Assembly (NCBI GenBank): GCA_937915075.1
Contig: CALDMA010000276.1
Location: 1-5,691 of the forward strand
DNA: 5,691 bases
Direction of reading: 5' to 3'
Origin: an uncultured Oscillospiraceae bacterium
GTDB taxonomy: Bacteria > Bacillota > Clostridia > Oscillospirales > Oscillospiraceae
Part shown: piece after piece, positions 1 through 5,015 of the stretch
How positions within the stretch are numbered: position 1 is the stretch's first letter
Layout: the number at the start of each line of letters is the position of its first letter
Notes under the pieces: model-generated
Told to the model about the DNA's origin: nothing
What the model saw: the letters and a program-made list of their open reading frames with translations, nothing else
The model's database searches: none
Position numbers and translations under genes: made by a program

Positions 1-3
1 ATG

Positions 4-42
4 CAGGGAGGGGGCCGCTTTTCCGCGCCTCCCCCTCCCCTG
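4..42. repeat. GC-rich imperfect hairpin downstream of the 81-residue gene
   Basis: An imperfect inverted repeat. CAGGG (4-8) pairs with CCCTG (38-42), AGGGGG (9-14) pairs with CCCCCT (31-36) with one bulged C at 37, and CGC (16-18) pairs with GCG (25-27) around a T-rich loop. It starts 25 bases past the stop of the last leftward gene. On the plus strand TTTT (43-46) follows it. On the minus strand the bases after the stem are GCAT and then the window ends, so no U-tract can be shown for the direction in which the genes are transcribed. It may be a weak or bidirectional terminator or an RNA-processing hairpin. Confidence 0.35.
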
Positions 43-67
43 TTTTCTCGTCGGTCGGCTGTTTGCG

Positions 68-313
68 TCAGGCCTTTGCGTAGACTTTCCTGTAAATGTT
101 GCGGAAATCATACTTGATAATCTCGTCAATCGCGCTCTCGTTGGCGCGCTCGGTTTCCTCGTCGGTAAACTCATCGCTCGTGCGGGCGATGCGGCCGAGG
201 TAAGCGCAGGTATCGTATCCCTTTTCCGTGTCGAACAGGAACCAGCGGCTGAACTGAGTGAACGGATCATAAGGATTGTCAAACGTGGTCAGCATGCAGT
301 TTCTCTTCTTCAT
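68..313 (-). CDS. Small conserved phage protein, 81 residues, function unknown
   Basis: An acidic soluble protein of 81 residues without a signal peptide or membrane segment. The recognisable core is FDNPYDPFTQF (residues 11-21), then W24, FDTEKGYDTCAYLGRI (27-42) and a helical acidic tail ending AIDEIIKYDF (61-70). From memory, proteins starting MLTTFDNPYDPFTQF occur as uncharacterised small proteins in phages of Gram-positive bacteria, often close to packaging genes; I know of no assigned function. The ATG at 313 is chosen because AAAGGAG lies 9 bases upstream. The internal Met7, where related proteins may start, has no comparable ribosome site. Only 17 bases separate it from the stop of the RNA polymerase-like gene, so the two should be co-transcribed and it may act in the same late step. 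TGA stop at 68-70. Confidence 0.8.
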   Translation of the reverse strand: MKKRNCMLTTFDNPYDPFTQFSRWFLFDTEKGYDTCAYLGRIARTSDEFTDEETERANESAIDEIIKYDFRNIYRKVYAKA

Positions 314-330
314 CCTCGTTCACTCCTTTC

Positions 331-3105
331 TCATTGCGCGTATCTCGAAACGGTCGAGGGCGAAACGCCCAGCGCCGAAGCGATCTCGCTGTTTGTGTAG
401 CCCGAAGCGCGCATCGCGCGGATTCTCGCCTGCTTCCCTTCAGAAAGCGTCGTCGTCGCGCGCGGCGTGGCGTAAGCGCGCACCGCGTCAAGATCGGCGA
501 AGCGCAGAATCTGGCTCAGTACGTTCTCGCTGATCGCGCCGGCCTGAATCGCTTCCCAGCCGCGCGGCGTGATGGTGATCGGGTTGCGCTTCGCGTCGTA
601 GCGGATTCGCGCGCGGCTCAGCTCCAGCTGCGCGTGCTTCTTCACCTCTTTGGGCGTCATCGAGGGGTTCGCCCGCTTCATCGCCTTCACGGCGCTGTTG
701 GCGGCCAGCTGCGCCTGCCGCTCGCGCGGCGCGTTTAACAGGGCGAGATTGAGCTGCGCGTTCAGCCGGTCCACTTCCTCCGCGTAGGCCTCCCTCGCCG
801 TGGCGCTGTAGCGGATGCGCCCCGTCGCCAGCAGCTCCTTGCGCGCGTCGTTCGCGAGAGCCTTCATCTTATTGGCATAGGCGGCGTATGCTTCCTCCTG
901 CGGGGTGCCGGAGGAAAGCCTGCGCGCGTCGCGCGTCTCGGCCATCTGGGTCGAATCCTGCGTGCGCAGGCGCGTTTTGCCGCTCTTATCGGTGTACTCC
1001 TCGGCGACTTCCTTGTAAACCAGCTCGCCCGTCTCCGGGTCGATGCGCGGCGCGCCCTTGCGCTTGAGCACCGCCACCGGCGATTTCGCCCGGCTGATCA
1101 GCGTCGACGCGCCCTGGTGTACGCTTCCGTCCTCGTCGATGCGCAGCTGATATTTCCGCTTCAACTCGGCGATGTCGTTGTCGATTTCGGATTGCTTCCA
1201 GTCCAGCCTGTGCTTTTCCGCGTCGATGACCACCATCGAGTGGCGCACGGCCTTGGCCAGCTCTTCCTGCGTCGCGCCCTTGAGCGTCATGTCGGTGATC
1301 AGGTTCGAGGCCTTGCCCATCTCCATCTGCGTCTGCGCCTTCGTCATCCGCTTAAACTCGTGGCCGTCGCGGTAGTAGTGCTCGGTGCCGTCGCTGTCGG
1401 TGCGCGTTTCGGAGCAGCCGTAGCGCTCCTTCGGGTCGAAGCCCTCCAGCCCCTTGAGCGGCGGCGTGGAGGTGATCTTCACCCGGCTCGCCGGGGAGTT
1501 GCACGGAATCACCATCACCGTGTCGCCGTCAAAGTCCGCGCCCGAAAGCCGGGCCGCCACGTTCGAGTTCACGCCGATGGCGTCCGCCGGATCGGTCCCG
1601 AGAATTCTCCGGCCGTCCGGCTGCTTGTTGTTTACCGTCAGGATCGGGATCTCAAACGTCCCGCCGTGCGGGTAGCGGATCAGCGCCACAACCTCGCCGT
1701 CCTGATAGTTGGGCGCGTAAACCTCGTTGTCCTTCAGCGTCGCAATGGGCAGAATCACCTGATATTTCTGGCGCGGCAGCGCCGCCGCCTGCAGGTGTAC
1801 GGCCGCCGAGTCGCAGTCGTTTGCGAACGATTCGAGCAGCTGCTTTTTCACCGTCGGGTTCGTCAGCGCGCAGATCTCGTCCAGCTCCATCTGCTTGTCC
1901 GCAATCGCCAGCCCCAGCTGCTTGTTAATCAGCTGCATGCTCTGCTTGGATAAAAACTGCGAGGGCAGCGAGTCCGACCATTCGCCCCAGTCGCCCTCGG
2001 CGCGGGTCTTGTTAATCAGCCCCAGCTGGCGCTTGCCGTTCTCGTCGATGTAATGGTATTGTCCGCCCTCTTCCTTAATCAGCGCGCCGAAGGGGTTGTT
2101 CGGGTCGTCGGTTTTAATCTTCTTGAGCGCTTCCTGGCCCGGCGTTTTGTTCGTGTTAAAGGCCACGTCCACGCCGTCGGGCAGGTCGTCGCTGTAAAAG
2201 GCCATGCCTTTTAAGTATTTGTCGCCGTCCACAAGGATGCGAACCTGCGCGTAGTGGCTCTCGCCCAGGTCGAGGTCGGCCACGCCGCGGCGCAGTTCAA
2301 TCGTGCCGTCTTTTTCAATGGCCGTGTGGCCGTCCGGCGTCACGTCATCCCGGTAGCGGATCTGCAGCCGGCTCGAGTCGAGCGAGGCGGGGTATTCAAA
2401 CCCCTTTTCAAATCGCTCCACGCCGTCTTCGTCCACGCGCATCTTGTAATCCGTAATCGTGTGCACGTTTTCAAAGTCGTAAATATCCTTGTGCTCCGTC
2501 CCGGGCGGGCAGATCACCTTGATGTTCGTCTGCTTGCCGGGGTTCGTCACCTGCGGCACGCCGCCGCCGTATACCGGGTAGCCCTCTTCTCTGAGGATTT
2601 CCAGCGCCTGAGCCAGCCGCTCCTTTGGCACGCCCAGTTCCCGCTCCACGCCGGTGCCGACGTCGATCATGCCTTTTTCTTTTATCTGCTCGCGCAGAAA
2701 ATCCGCCGTTTCCTGGGCGGTGCGCGTCCTTGCGGCCGTGCGTTCGTTCATCAGCGAGCGCAGCGTCGATTCCGGGATGTTCAGCTCCCGCGCCACAGCC
2801 GCCTTGCTGCGCCCTTCCTCCAGCATCTCGGCGGCGCGGGCGATTTTCTCCGCCTTTCGCTCGTTCACGGCCAGAGAATACTGCGTGCGCAGCTGCGTCG
2901 TGCTCTCCAGCCCCACGGCCTTGGCAATGTCCTTCTCGCTCATGCCGGCCCTGCGCAGCTCCTGCACCCGGCTGATAAAATCGCCCCGGCGCTGGTTTGG
3001 GTCTTCGCCGCTGCCCAGCGGATAGCGGCCCGAGCCGCGCCCCGGCGCGCCGTCCAGCGCGCTCACGCCGTAATGCATCAGAATATCCTTCGCCACCCGG
3101 TTCAC
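331..3105 (-). CDS. Single-polypeptide double-psi beta-barrel RNA polymerase-like phage protein with HTH modules
   Basis: A 924-residue protein, probably a DNA-dependent RNA polymerase. The key motif is SGADFDGDTVMV (521-532): DFDGD at 524-528 matches the magnesium-binding loop of beta-prime subunits (NADFDGD) and of YonO and QDE-1/RdRP-type enzymes (DxDGD). Upstream, GDK (294-296), KG (299-300) and DLPDGVDV (307-314) resemble the two-lysine barrel of the beta subunit (GDK...NKG...PVDV). The barrels come in the usual order, about 225 residues apart. RYPHGGTFEIPIL (477-489) and the helix around HSMVVIDAEK (after the catalytic loop) resemble matching stretches of eukaryotic RdRPs. HTH-like segments lie near 50-80, 92-120 and 132-180, with a last one at 893-922 (NSEIASALGVSPSTVSRY). 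The start is GTG at 3105, with GAGGAGG 8 bases upstream; Met10 is the alternative. The gene begins 3 bases after the RecB-like nuclease stop. Fold and catalysis are inferred from motifs; promoter choice and template are unknown. Confidence 0.85.
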   Translation of the reverse strand: MNRVAKDILMHYGVSALDGAPGRGSGRYPLGSGEDPNQRRGDFISRVQELRRAGMSEKDIAKAVGLESTTQLRTQYSLAVNERKAEKIARAAEMLEEGRSKAAVARELNIPESTLRSLMNERTAARTRTAQETADFLREQIKEKGMIDVGTGVERELGVPKERLAQALEILREEGYPVYGGGVPQVTNPGKQTNIKVICPPGTEHKDIYDFENVHTITDYKMRVDEDGVERFEKGFEYPASLDSSRLQIRYRDDVTPDGHTAIEKDGTIELRRGVADLDLGESHYAQVRILVDGDKYLKGMAFYSDDLPDGVDVAFNTNKTPGQEALKKIKTDDPNNPFGALIKEEGGQYHYIDENGKRQLGLINKTRAEGDWGEWSDSLPSQFLSKQSMQLINKQLGLAIADKQMELDEICALTNPTVKKQLLESFANDCDSAAVHLQAAALPRQKYQVILPIATLKDNEVYAPNYQDGEVVALIRYPHGGTFEIPILTVNNKQPDGRRILGTDPADAIGVNSNVAARLSGADFDGDTVMVIPCNSPASRVKITSTPPLKGLEGFDPKERYGCSETRTDSDGTEHYYRDGHEFKRMTKAQTQMEMGKASNLITDMTLKGATQEELAKAVRHSMVVIDAEKHRLDWKQSEIDNDIAELKRKYQLRIDEDGSVHQGASTLISRAKSPVAVLKRKGAPRIDPETGELVYKEVAEEYTDKSGKTRLRTQDSTQMAETRDARRLSSGTPQEEAYAAYANKMKALANDARKELLATGRIRYSATAREAYAEEVDRLNAQLNLALLNAPRERQAQLAANSAVKAMKRANPSMTPKEVKKHAQLELSRARIRYDAKRNPITITPRGWEAIQAGAISENVLSQILRFADLDAVRAYATPRATTTLSEGKQARIRAMRASGYTNSEIASALGVSPSTVSRYAQ

Positions 3106-3108
3106 GGC

Positions 3109-3666
3109 TTAGCCCTCCTCTTCGCGGATTCGGTTGATAATCTTGTCAAAAGCGATAATCTTGTCCATAATCGGCGCGATCTCGTTCGCCTCCGGCAGAT
3201 GGAAAAGCACCTCGTCGTTTTGATAAATCCGCAGCTCCGTCTTGATCGCGCCGGGCTTTATCCTGTATTCCAGGCAGAAAAGCGCCGCGTAAACCATCAG
3301 CTGCTCGATGTGCGCCGGGATTTCGCCCGTCTTCAGGTCGTGAATGCGCAGCGTGTCGTTCCGAAAGGCGATCGCGTCCGCCGTGCCAAAGCAGTTCGGC
3401 GAGTAATACAGCAGCACCTCGGGCGACATCCGATAGCCAATGGCGTCGTTGACATACGCGTTGAGCGTCTTTTTCTGCTTGGGCAGCTTCTGCCCCAGGC
3501 GGATGCAGCTGGCCGCGAAGGCGTGCAGCTCCGTCCCCTTCGCCGCCGCCAGCTGGCGCTTGTAATATTCGGCCAGCTTCTCCTCGCTGTAGCCCGTCCA
3601 GTAATATTTACTCGCCGATAACACGGCGTGCATTCCCTCCAGTTCTGAATGCCTGTTCCAGTTCAT
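3109..3666 (-). CDS. RecB/Cas4-like PD-(D/E)XK nuclease
   Basis: A 185-residue protein with the ordered motifs of a RecB-type nuclease: GTELH (44-48, motif I histidine), GTAD (94-97), HDLKTG (109-114, DxK with D110 and K112) and QLMVY (122-126, the QxxxY motif that follows the catalytic core). The start region HAVLSAS (13-19) resembles phage DUF2800-type nucleases, which sit in replication/recombination modules. All expected metal-binding positions are present, so an active DNase is likely. Substrate and polarity cannot be read from the sequence, and no Fe-S cysteine cluster of the Cas4/AddB kind is visible. The ATG at 3666 has a perfect AAGGAGG 9 bases upstream. Met12 has GGAGG only 2 bases away, too close, so the longer form is preferred. 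The gene overlaps the upstream nuclease by 59 bases, and its own end (GAGGAGGGCTAA) supplies the ribosome site of the polymerase gene, indicating tight translational linkage. Confidence 0.85.
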   Translation of the reverse strand: MNWNRHSELEGMHAVLSASKYYWTGYSEEKLAEYYKRQLAAAKGTELHAFAASCIRLGQKLPKQKKTLNAYVNDAIGYRMSPEVLLYYSPNCFGTADAIAFRNDTLRIHDLKTGEIPAHIEQLMVYAALFCLEYRIKPGAIKTELRIYQNDEVLFHLPEANEIAPIMDKIIAFDKIINRIREEEG

Positions 3667-3940
3667 TCAGGACTTCCTCCTTATTCTCCGGAAATATAAT
3701 CCTCGCAAACGACATCCCGTTCAGCCGCTCGATGTAGTAGTCCTGGTTGGGGCGATGGGGCGCTTTCGCGCCTTTTTTGCATTCCAGCGCCGCCCACCGC
3801 TCGCCCCATAGAATCAGCAGATCGGGAATCCCCTGTATGTGCCCGGAGTCCAGCTTCGTCACCAGACACCCCGGGAACCGCTTCTTCATCTCGTTGATCA
3901 GCCGCCGCTGAAACTGCGCCTCCCGGTTCTGTCCCTTCAT
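3608..3940 (-). CDS. Small VRR-NUC-like PD-(D/E)XK nuclease
   Basis: A 110-residue protein. An N-terminal helix (REAQFQRRLINEMKKRF, 6-22) is followed by a beta-strand core with GIPD (37-40, D40 as metal ligand) and LECKKG (52-57, E53 and K55 as the ExK half of the site), then a PNQDYYIERLNG segment (65-74) where VRR-NUC enzymes keep a glutamine and a glycine turn. This order and the short single-domain length match stand-alone phage VRR-NUC or Holliday-resolvase-like nucleases, which cut branched or structured DNA. The exact substrate here is inferred. The ATG at 3940 has AAAAAGGAG about 10 bases upstream. The last 19 codons overlap the start of the RecB-like gene in another frame, and that gene's ribosome site lies inside this coding sequence. 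An intrinsic terminator stands just upstream of this gene. Confidence 0.8.
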   Translation of the reverse strand: MKGQNREAQFQRRLINEMKKRFPGCLVTKLDSGHIQGIPDLLILWGERWAALECKKGAKAPHRPNQDYYIERLNGMSFARIIFPENKEEVLNELEQAFRTGGNARRVIGE

Positions 3941-3961
3941 GAAAAGCCGTCTCCTTTTTGG

Positions 3962-3998
3962 TAAAATAAAAGAGAGAAGGTAAATTGCCTTCTCTCTT
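3962..3998 (-). terminator. Intrinsic terminator or attenuator before the nuclease-polymerase genes
   Basis: A perfect 11-base-pair stem (3970-3980 with 3988-3998) around a 7-base loop. Read on the minus strand, the stem AGAGAGAAGG/CCTTCTCTCT is followed at once by TTTTATTTTAC, a U-rich tail. That is the layout of a rho-independent terminator for leftward transcription. It follows the zinc-ribbon gene by about 40 bases but ends only about 15 bases before the ribosome site of the next gene. No promoter fits between, so downstream expression should depend on readthrough or antitermination. The plus strand has no U-tract after the stem. Confidence 0.75.
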
Positions 3999-4036
3999 CA
4001 TAAAAGGGTATGTATTTTTCGCGCGGCCGCGTCAGA

Positions 4037-4330
4037 TCATTGCGAACGCTCCGAAAACCACTCGCAGCTTCTTTTGCAGAATGGATAGTTCTCCGCGCAG
4101 TTCGTCAGGCATTCGCTCCCCGGCGGCTGTGCGCCGATGTATTCGAAATATTCAATCCGCTCCATCTCCCGGCCGCATTCCGGGCAGCGCCAGCTCCGGC
4201 CTTTCGGGTCCCAGCGCATTTCGCCGCCGCATCGGTCGCAGCAGACCGCGTTGCCGTCCTCGTCGTATGCCGAGTTTATCCATTCGTCCTTCGTGTTCAC
4301 GCGATAAATCTCGCAATACTCGTCCCGCAT
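4037..4330 (-). CDS. Small cysteine-rich zinc-ribbon protein
   Basis: A 97-residue protein with two cysteine clusters. CDRC (31-34) and CPEC (49-52) form a classic CxxC...CxxC zinc ribbon with tryptophans in the spacer. A second set, C74, C78, C85 and C89 (CxxxC-x6-CxxxC), may bind another metal ion or form a separate knuckle. Such proteins often bind nucleic acid or protein partners; I do not recognise the family. I chose the ATG at 4330 because AGAGGAGG lies 8 bases upstream and a near-consensus promoter lies just before it. The frame stays open to an ATG at 4435 (132 residues), but that start has AGGAGG only 2 bases away, and its 35 extra residues span the promoter. This is the first gene of the leftward operon leading to the two nucleases and the RNA polymerase-like protein, so a role as accessory regulator is possible but unproven. 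Confidence 0.7.
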   Translation of the reverse strand: MRDEYCEIYRVNTKDEWINSAYDEDGNAVCCDRCGGEMRWDPKGRSWRCPECGREMERIEYFEYIGAQPPGSECLTNCAENYPFCKRSCEWFSERSQ

Positions 4331-4340
4331 CGGCTCCGCC

Positions 4341-4349
4341 TCCTCTCCG
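4341..4349 (-). promoter_or_regulatory. Ribosome binding site deciding the zinc-ribbon start
   Basis: The minus strand reads GGAGAGGAGG followed by 8 bases and ATG at 4330, ideal Shine-Dalgarno spacing. The longer alternative start at 4435 has its AGGAGG only 2 bases from the ATG. This is the main evidence for the 97-residue form. Confidence 0.65.
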
Positions 4350-4361
4350 TCCGCGCGTTCG

Positions 4362-4390
4362 ATTATACGCCGTCCGTCTCTGAGTGGCAA
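4362..4390 (-). promoter_or_regulatory. Sigma-A type promoter of the zinc-ribbon/nuclease/polymerase operon
   Basis: Leftward promoter with -35 TTGCCA (4385-4390, five of six consensus bases), a 17-base spacer and a perfect -10 TATAAT (4362-4367). Transcription should begin near 4355, giving a leader of about 25 bases before the ATG at 4330. It lies inside the upstream extension of the same reading frame, which supports the shorter start. It would be read by the host RNA polymerase, so this operon could be expressed before any phage polymerase is made. Confidence 0.75.
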
Positions 4391-4460
4391 GCCCGCCCGC
4401 GGTCCGCTAAAATATAATTTTTCGCTCTTTCGCATCGCCTCCTGTTTCGTTTTCTCTCCG

Positions 4461-4557
4461 TGTGGCCATTTGCCCGCTTTTTCCCCCGTCTTTATATATA
4501 AATTGATTTTTTCAATTTTCTATACAACTGGGAAATAAAACCGGCCATCTGGCCACA
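4461..4557. repeat. AT-rich island flanked by inverted TGTGGCCA / TGGCCACA
   Basis: TGTGGCCA (4461-4468) and its exact reverse complement TGGCCACA (4550-4557) bracket about 80 bases with a very AT-rich centre (roughly 4491-4540), in sharp contrast to the GC-rich surroundings. Inside it, AAATTGA (4500-4506) and TCAATTT (4512-4518) form a perfect inverted repeat around T5, preceded by TATATATA. A further tight repeat, GGCCA-TC-TGGCC, lies at 4543-4554. No promoter with good spacing could be fitted on either strand. It may be an easily melted element or a protein-binding site. Confidence 0.5.
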
Positions 4558-4711
4558 ACCCGTGTTTTTCCCGGAAAATCAGCTCAAAAAGGCCCGAAAA
4601 CGCCCTTTTTCGGCTGTTTTCAGGCCTTTTTTGCCCGTTTTCCTGCCCGGTTTGCCGCGCAAAAAGCGGGCATTCGCCCACTTTTTCTGGCCATTGCCCG
4701 CTTTTGTTTCG

Positions 4712-4727
4712 TTTTTTTTTTTTTTTT
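4712..4727. repeat. Homopolymer run of 16 T (plus strand)
   Basis: Sixteen consecutive T on the plus strand (A on the minus strand) inside the repeat array. Runs of this length are prone to slippage in replication and to length errors in sequencing, so the exact count is uncertain. Confidence 0.9.
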
Positions 4728-4747
4728 CGCTCATAAAAGTGGGCAGC

Positions 4748-4774
4748 GCCCGGTTTTTGTCAGGGAAACCGGGC
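4748..4774 (-). terminator. Stem-loop downstream of brnA, possible terminator
   Basis: A perfect 9-base-pair stem, GCCCGGTTT (4748-4756) with AAACCGGGC (4766-4774), around a 9-base loop, starting 15 bases after the brnA stop. Read leftward it lacks an immediate U-tract; TTTT comes only after a further GCCCAC segment. An alternative stem (4735-4744 with 4748-4757) would place TTTTAT directly after it. Termination is plausible but not certain, since these stems are also built from the local short repeats. Confidence 0.4.
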
Positions 4775-4788
4775 ACGCTCGGCCTCTT

Positions 4789-5010
4789 TCAGCCTCCGTT
4801 CTTTTTCGGTCCGAAGGAGATTTTCAATTCCTGCTTCATGCATTGCGAAAGGTAGAAATTGATCAGCTTCTGATAGGGGATGCCCGTTTCCGCCGCCTGT
4901 TTCTTGAAGTATTCCGCGACGTCCGCGTCCACGTTGACGGCGGCCTGCTTTTTCAGCTGCGCCGCATACGGGTTTTTGATCCCTTTGGAAAAATCGTATT
5001 GATCGCGCAT
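4789..5010 (-). CDS. brnA: BrnA-type ribbon-helix-helix antitoxin
   Basis: A 73-residue protein. After a charged N-terminus (DQYDFSKGIKNPY, 3-15) comes a short strand, AAVNVDADV (23-31), and two helices, AEYFKKQAAETG (32-43) and PYQKLINFYLSQCMK (45-59). This is the ribbon-helix-helix pattern, and ETGIPYQKLIN is characteristic of the BrnA antitoxin family. In known pairs BrnA binds and neutralises BrnT and represses the shared promoter. The ATG at 5010 lies 5 bases after the toxin stop, and its GGAGG sits about 10 bases upstream inside the last codons of brnT, so the two are translationally linked in the usual toxin-first order. The expected binding target is the promoter region at 5335-5383. 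Identification rests on motif resemblance and on the neighbour. Confidence 0.88.
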   Translation of the reverse strand: MRDQYDFSKGIKNPYAAQLKKQAAVNVDADVAEYFKKQAAETGIPYQKLINFYLSQCMKQELKISFGPKKNGG

Positions 5011-5015
5011 TTTTT

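Larger units (their letters stand above)
4471..4775. repeat. Array of TGCCC(G/A)(C/G)TTTT-like short repeats in both orientations
   Basis: About ten related copies fill this non-coding stretch. Plus orientation: 4471-4482, 4602-4610 (degenerate), 4632-4641, 4644-4653, 4675-4686, 4695-4705 and 4747-4758. Minus orientation: 4661-4672, 4735-4745 and 4765-4775. Subtypes are GCCCGCTTTT, GCCCACTTTT and GCCCGGTTT. The copies at 4471 and 4695 share a longer unit that includes the preceding TGGCCATT. Neighbouring opposed copies form stems, for example 4661-4671 with 4676-4686. Spacing is irregular, so this is not a CRISPR array. Replication iterons, regulator sites and stacked terminators are all possible. 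No gene is supported between 4331 and 4788. Confidence 0.6.

Noticed and set aside
1117..1953. 278-codon plus-strand open frame
   Set aside because: Opposite the catalytic part of the polymerase gene. Arg/Val/Leu-rich translation without motifs and without a convincing ribosome site.
2254..3621. 455-codon plus-strand open frame
   Set aside because: It lies antisense to the RecB-like nuclease and polymerase genes, whose motifs and ribosome sites are clear. Its translation is rich in R, A, V and L with no motif, as expected for the reverse frame of GC-rich coding DNA.
3681..4001. 106-codon minus-strand frame (MKREGNLPSLF...) as a gene or leader peptide
   Set aside because: Its start has no ribosome site, its first codons form the terminator hairpin, and the rest overlaps the VRR-NUC-like gene in another frame.
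4022..4031. 10-base palindrome CGCGGCCGCG after the zinc-ribbon gene
   Set aside because: Too short and loop-free to act as a terminator. Expected occasionally in GC-rich DNA.
4471..4775. CRISPR array
   Set aside because: Repeats are only about 10-12 bases, degenerate, irregularly spaced and in both orientations. No cas genes are present; the RecB-like nuclease lacks Cas4 cysteines.
4579..4776. 65-codon Lys-rich minus-strand frame across the repeat array
   Set aside because: GTG start with a poor ribosome site, and its content is just the repeats and the A16 run translated. The opposite plus-strand frame (4562-4855) is similarly low-complexity.
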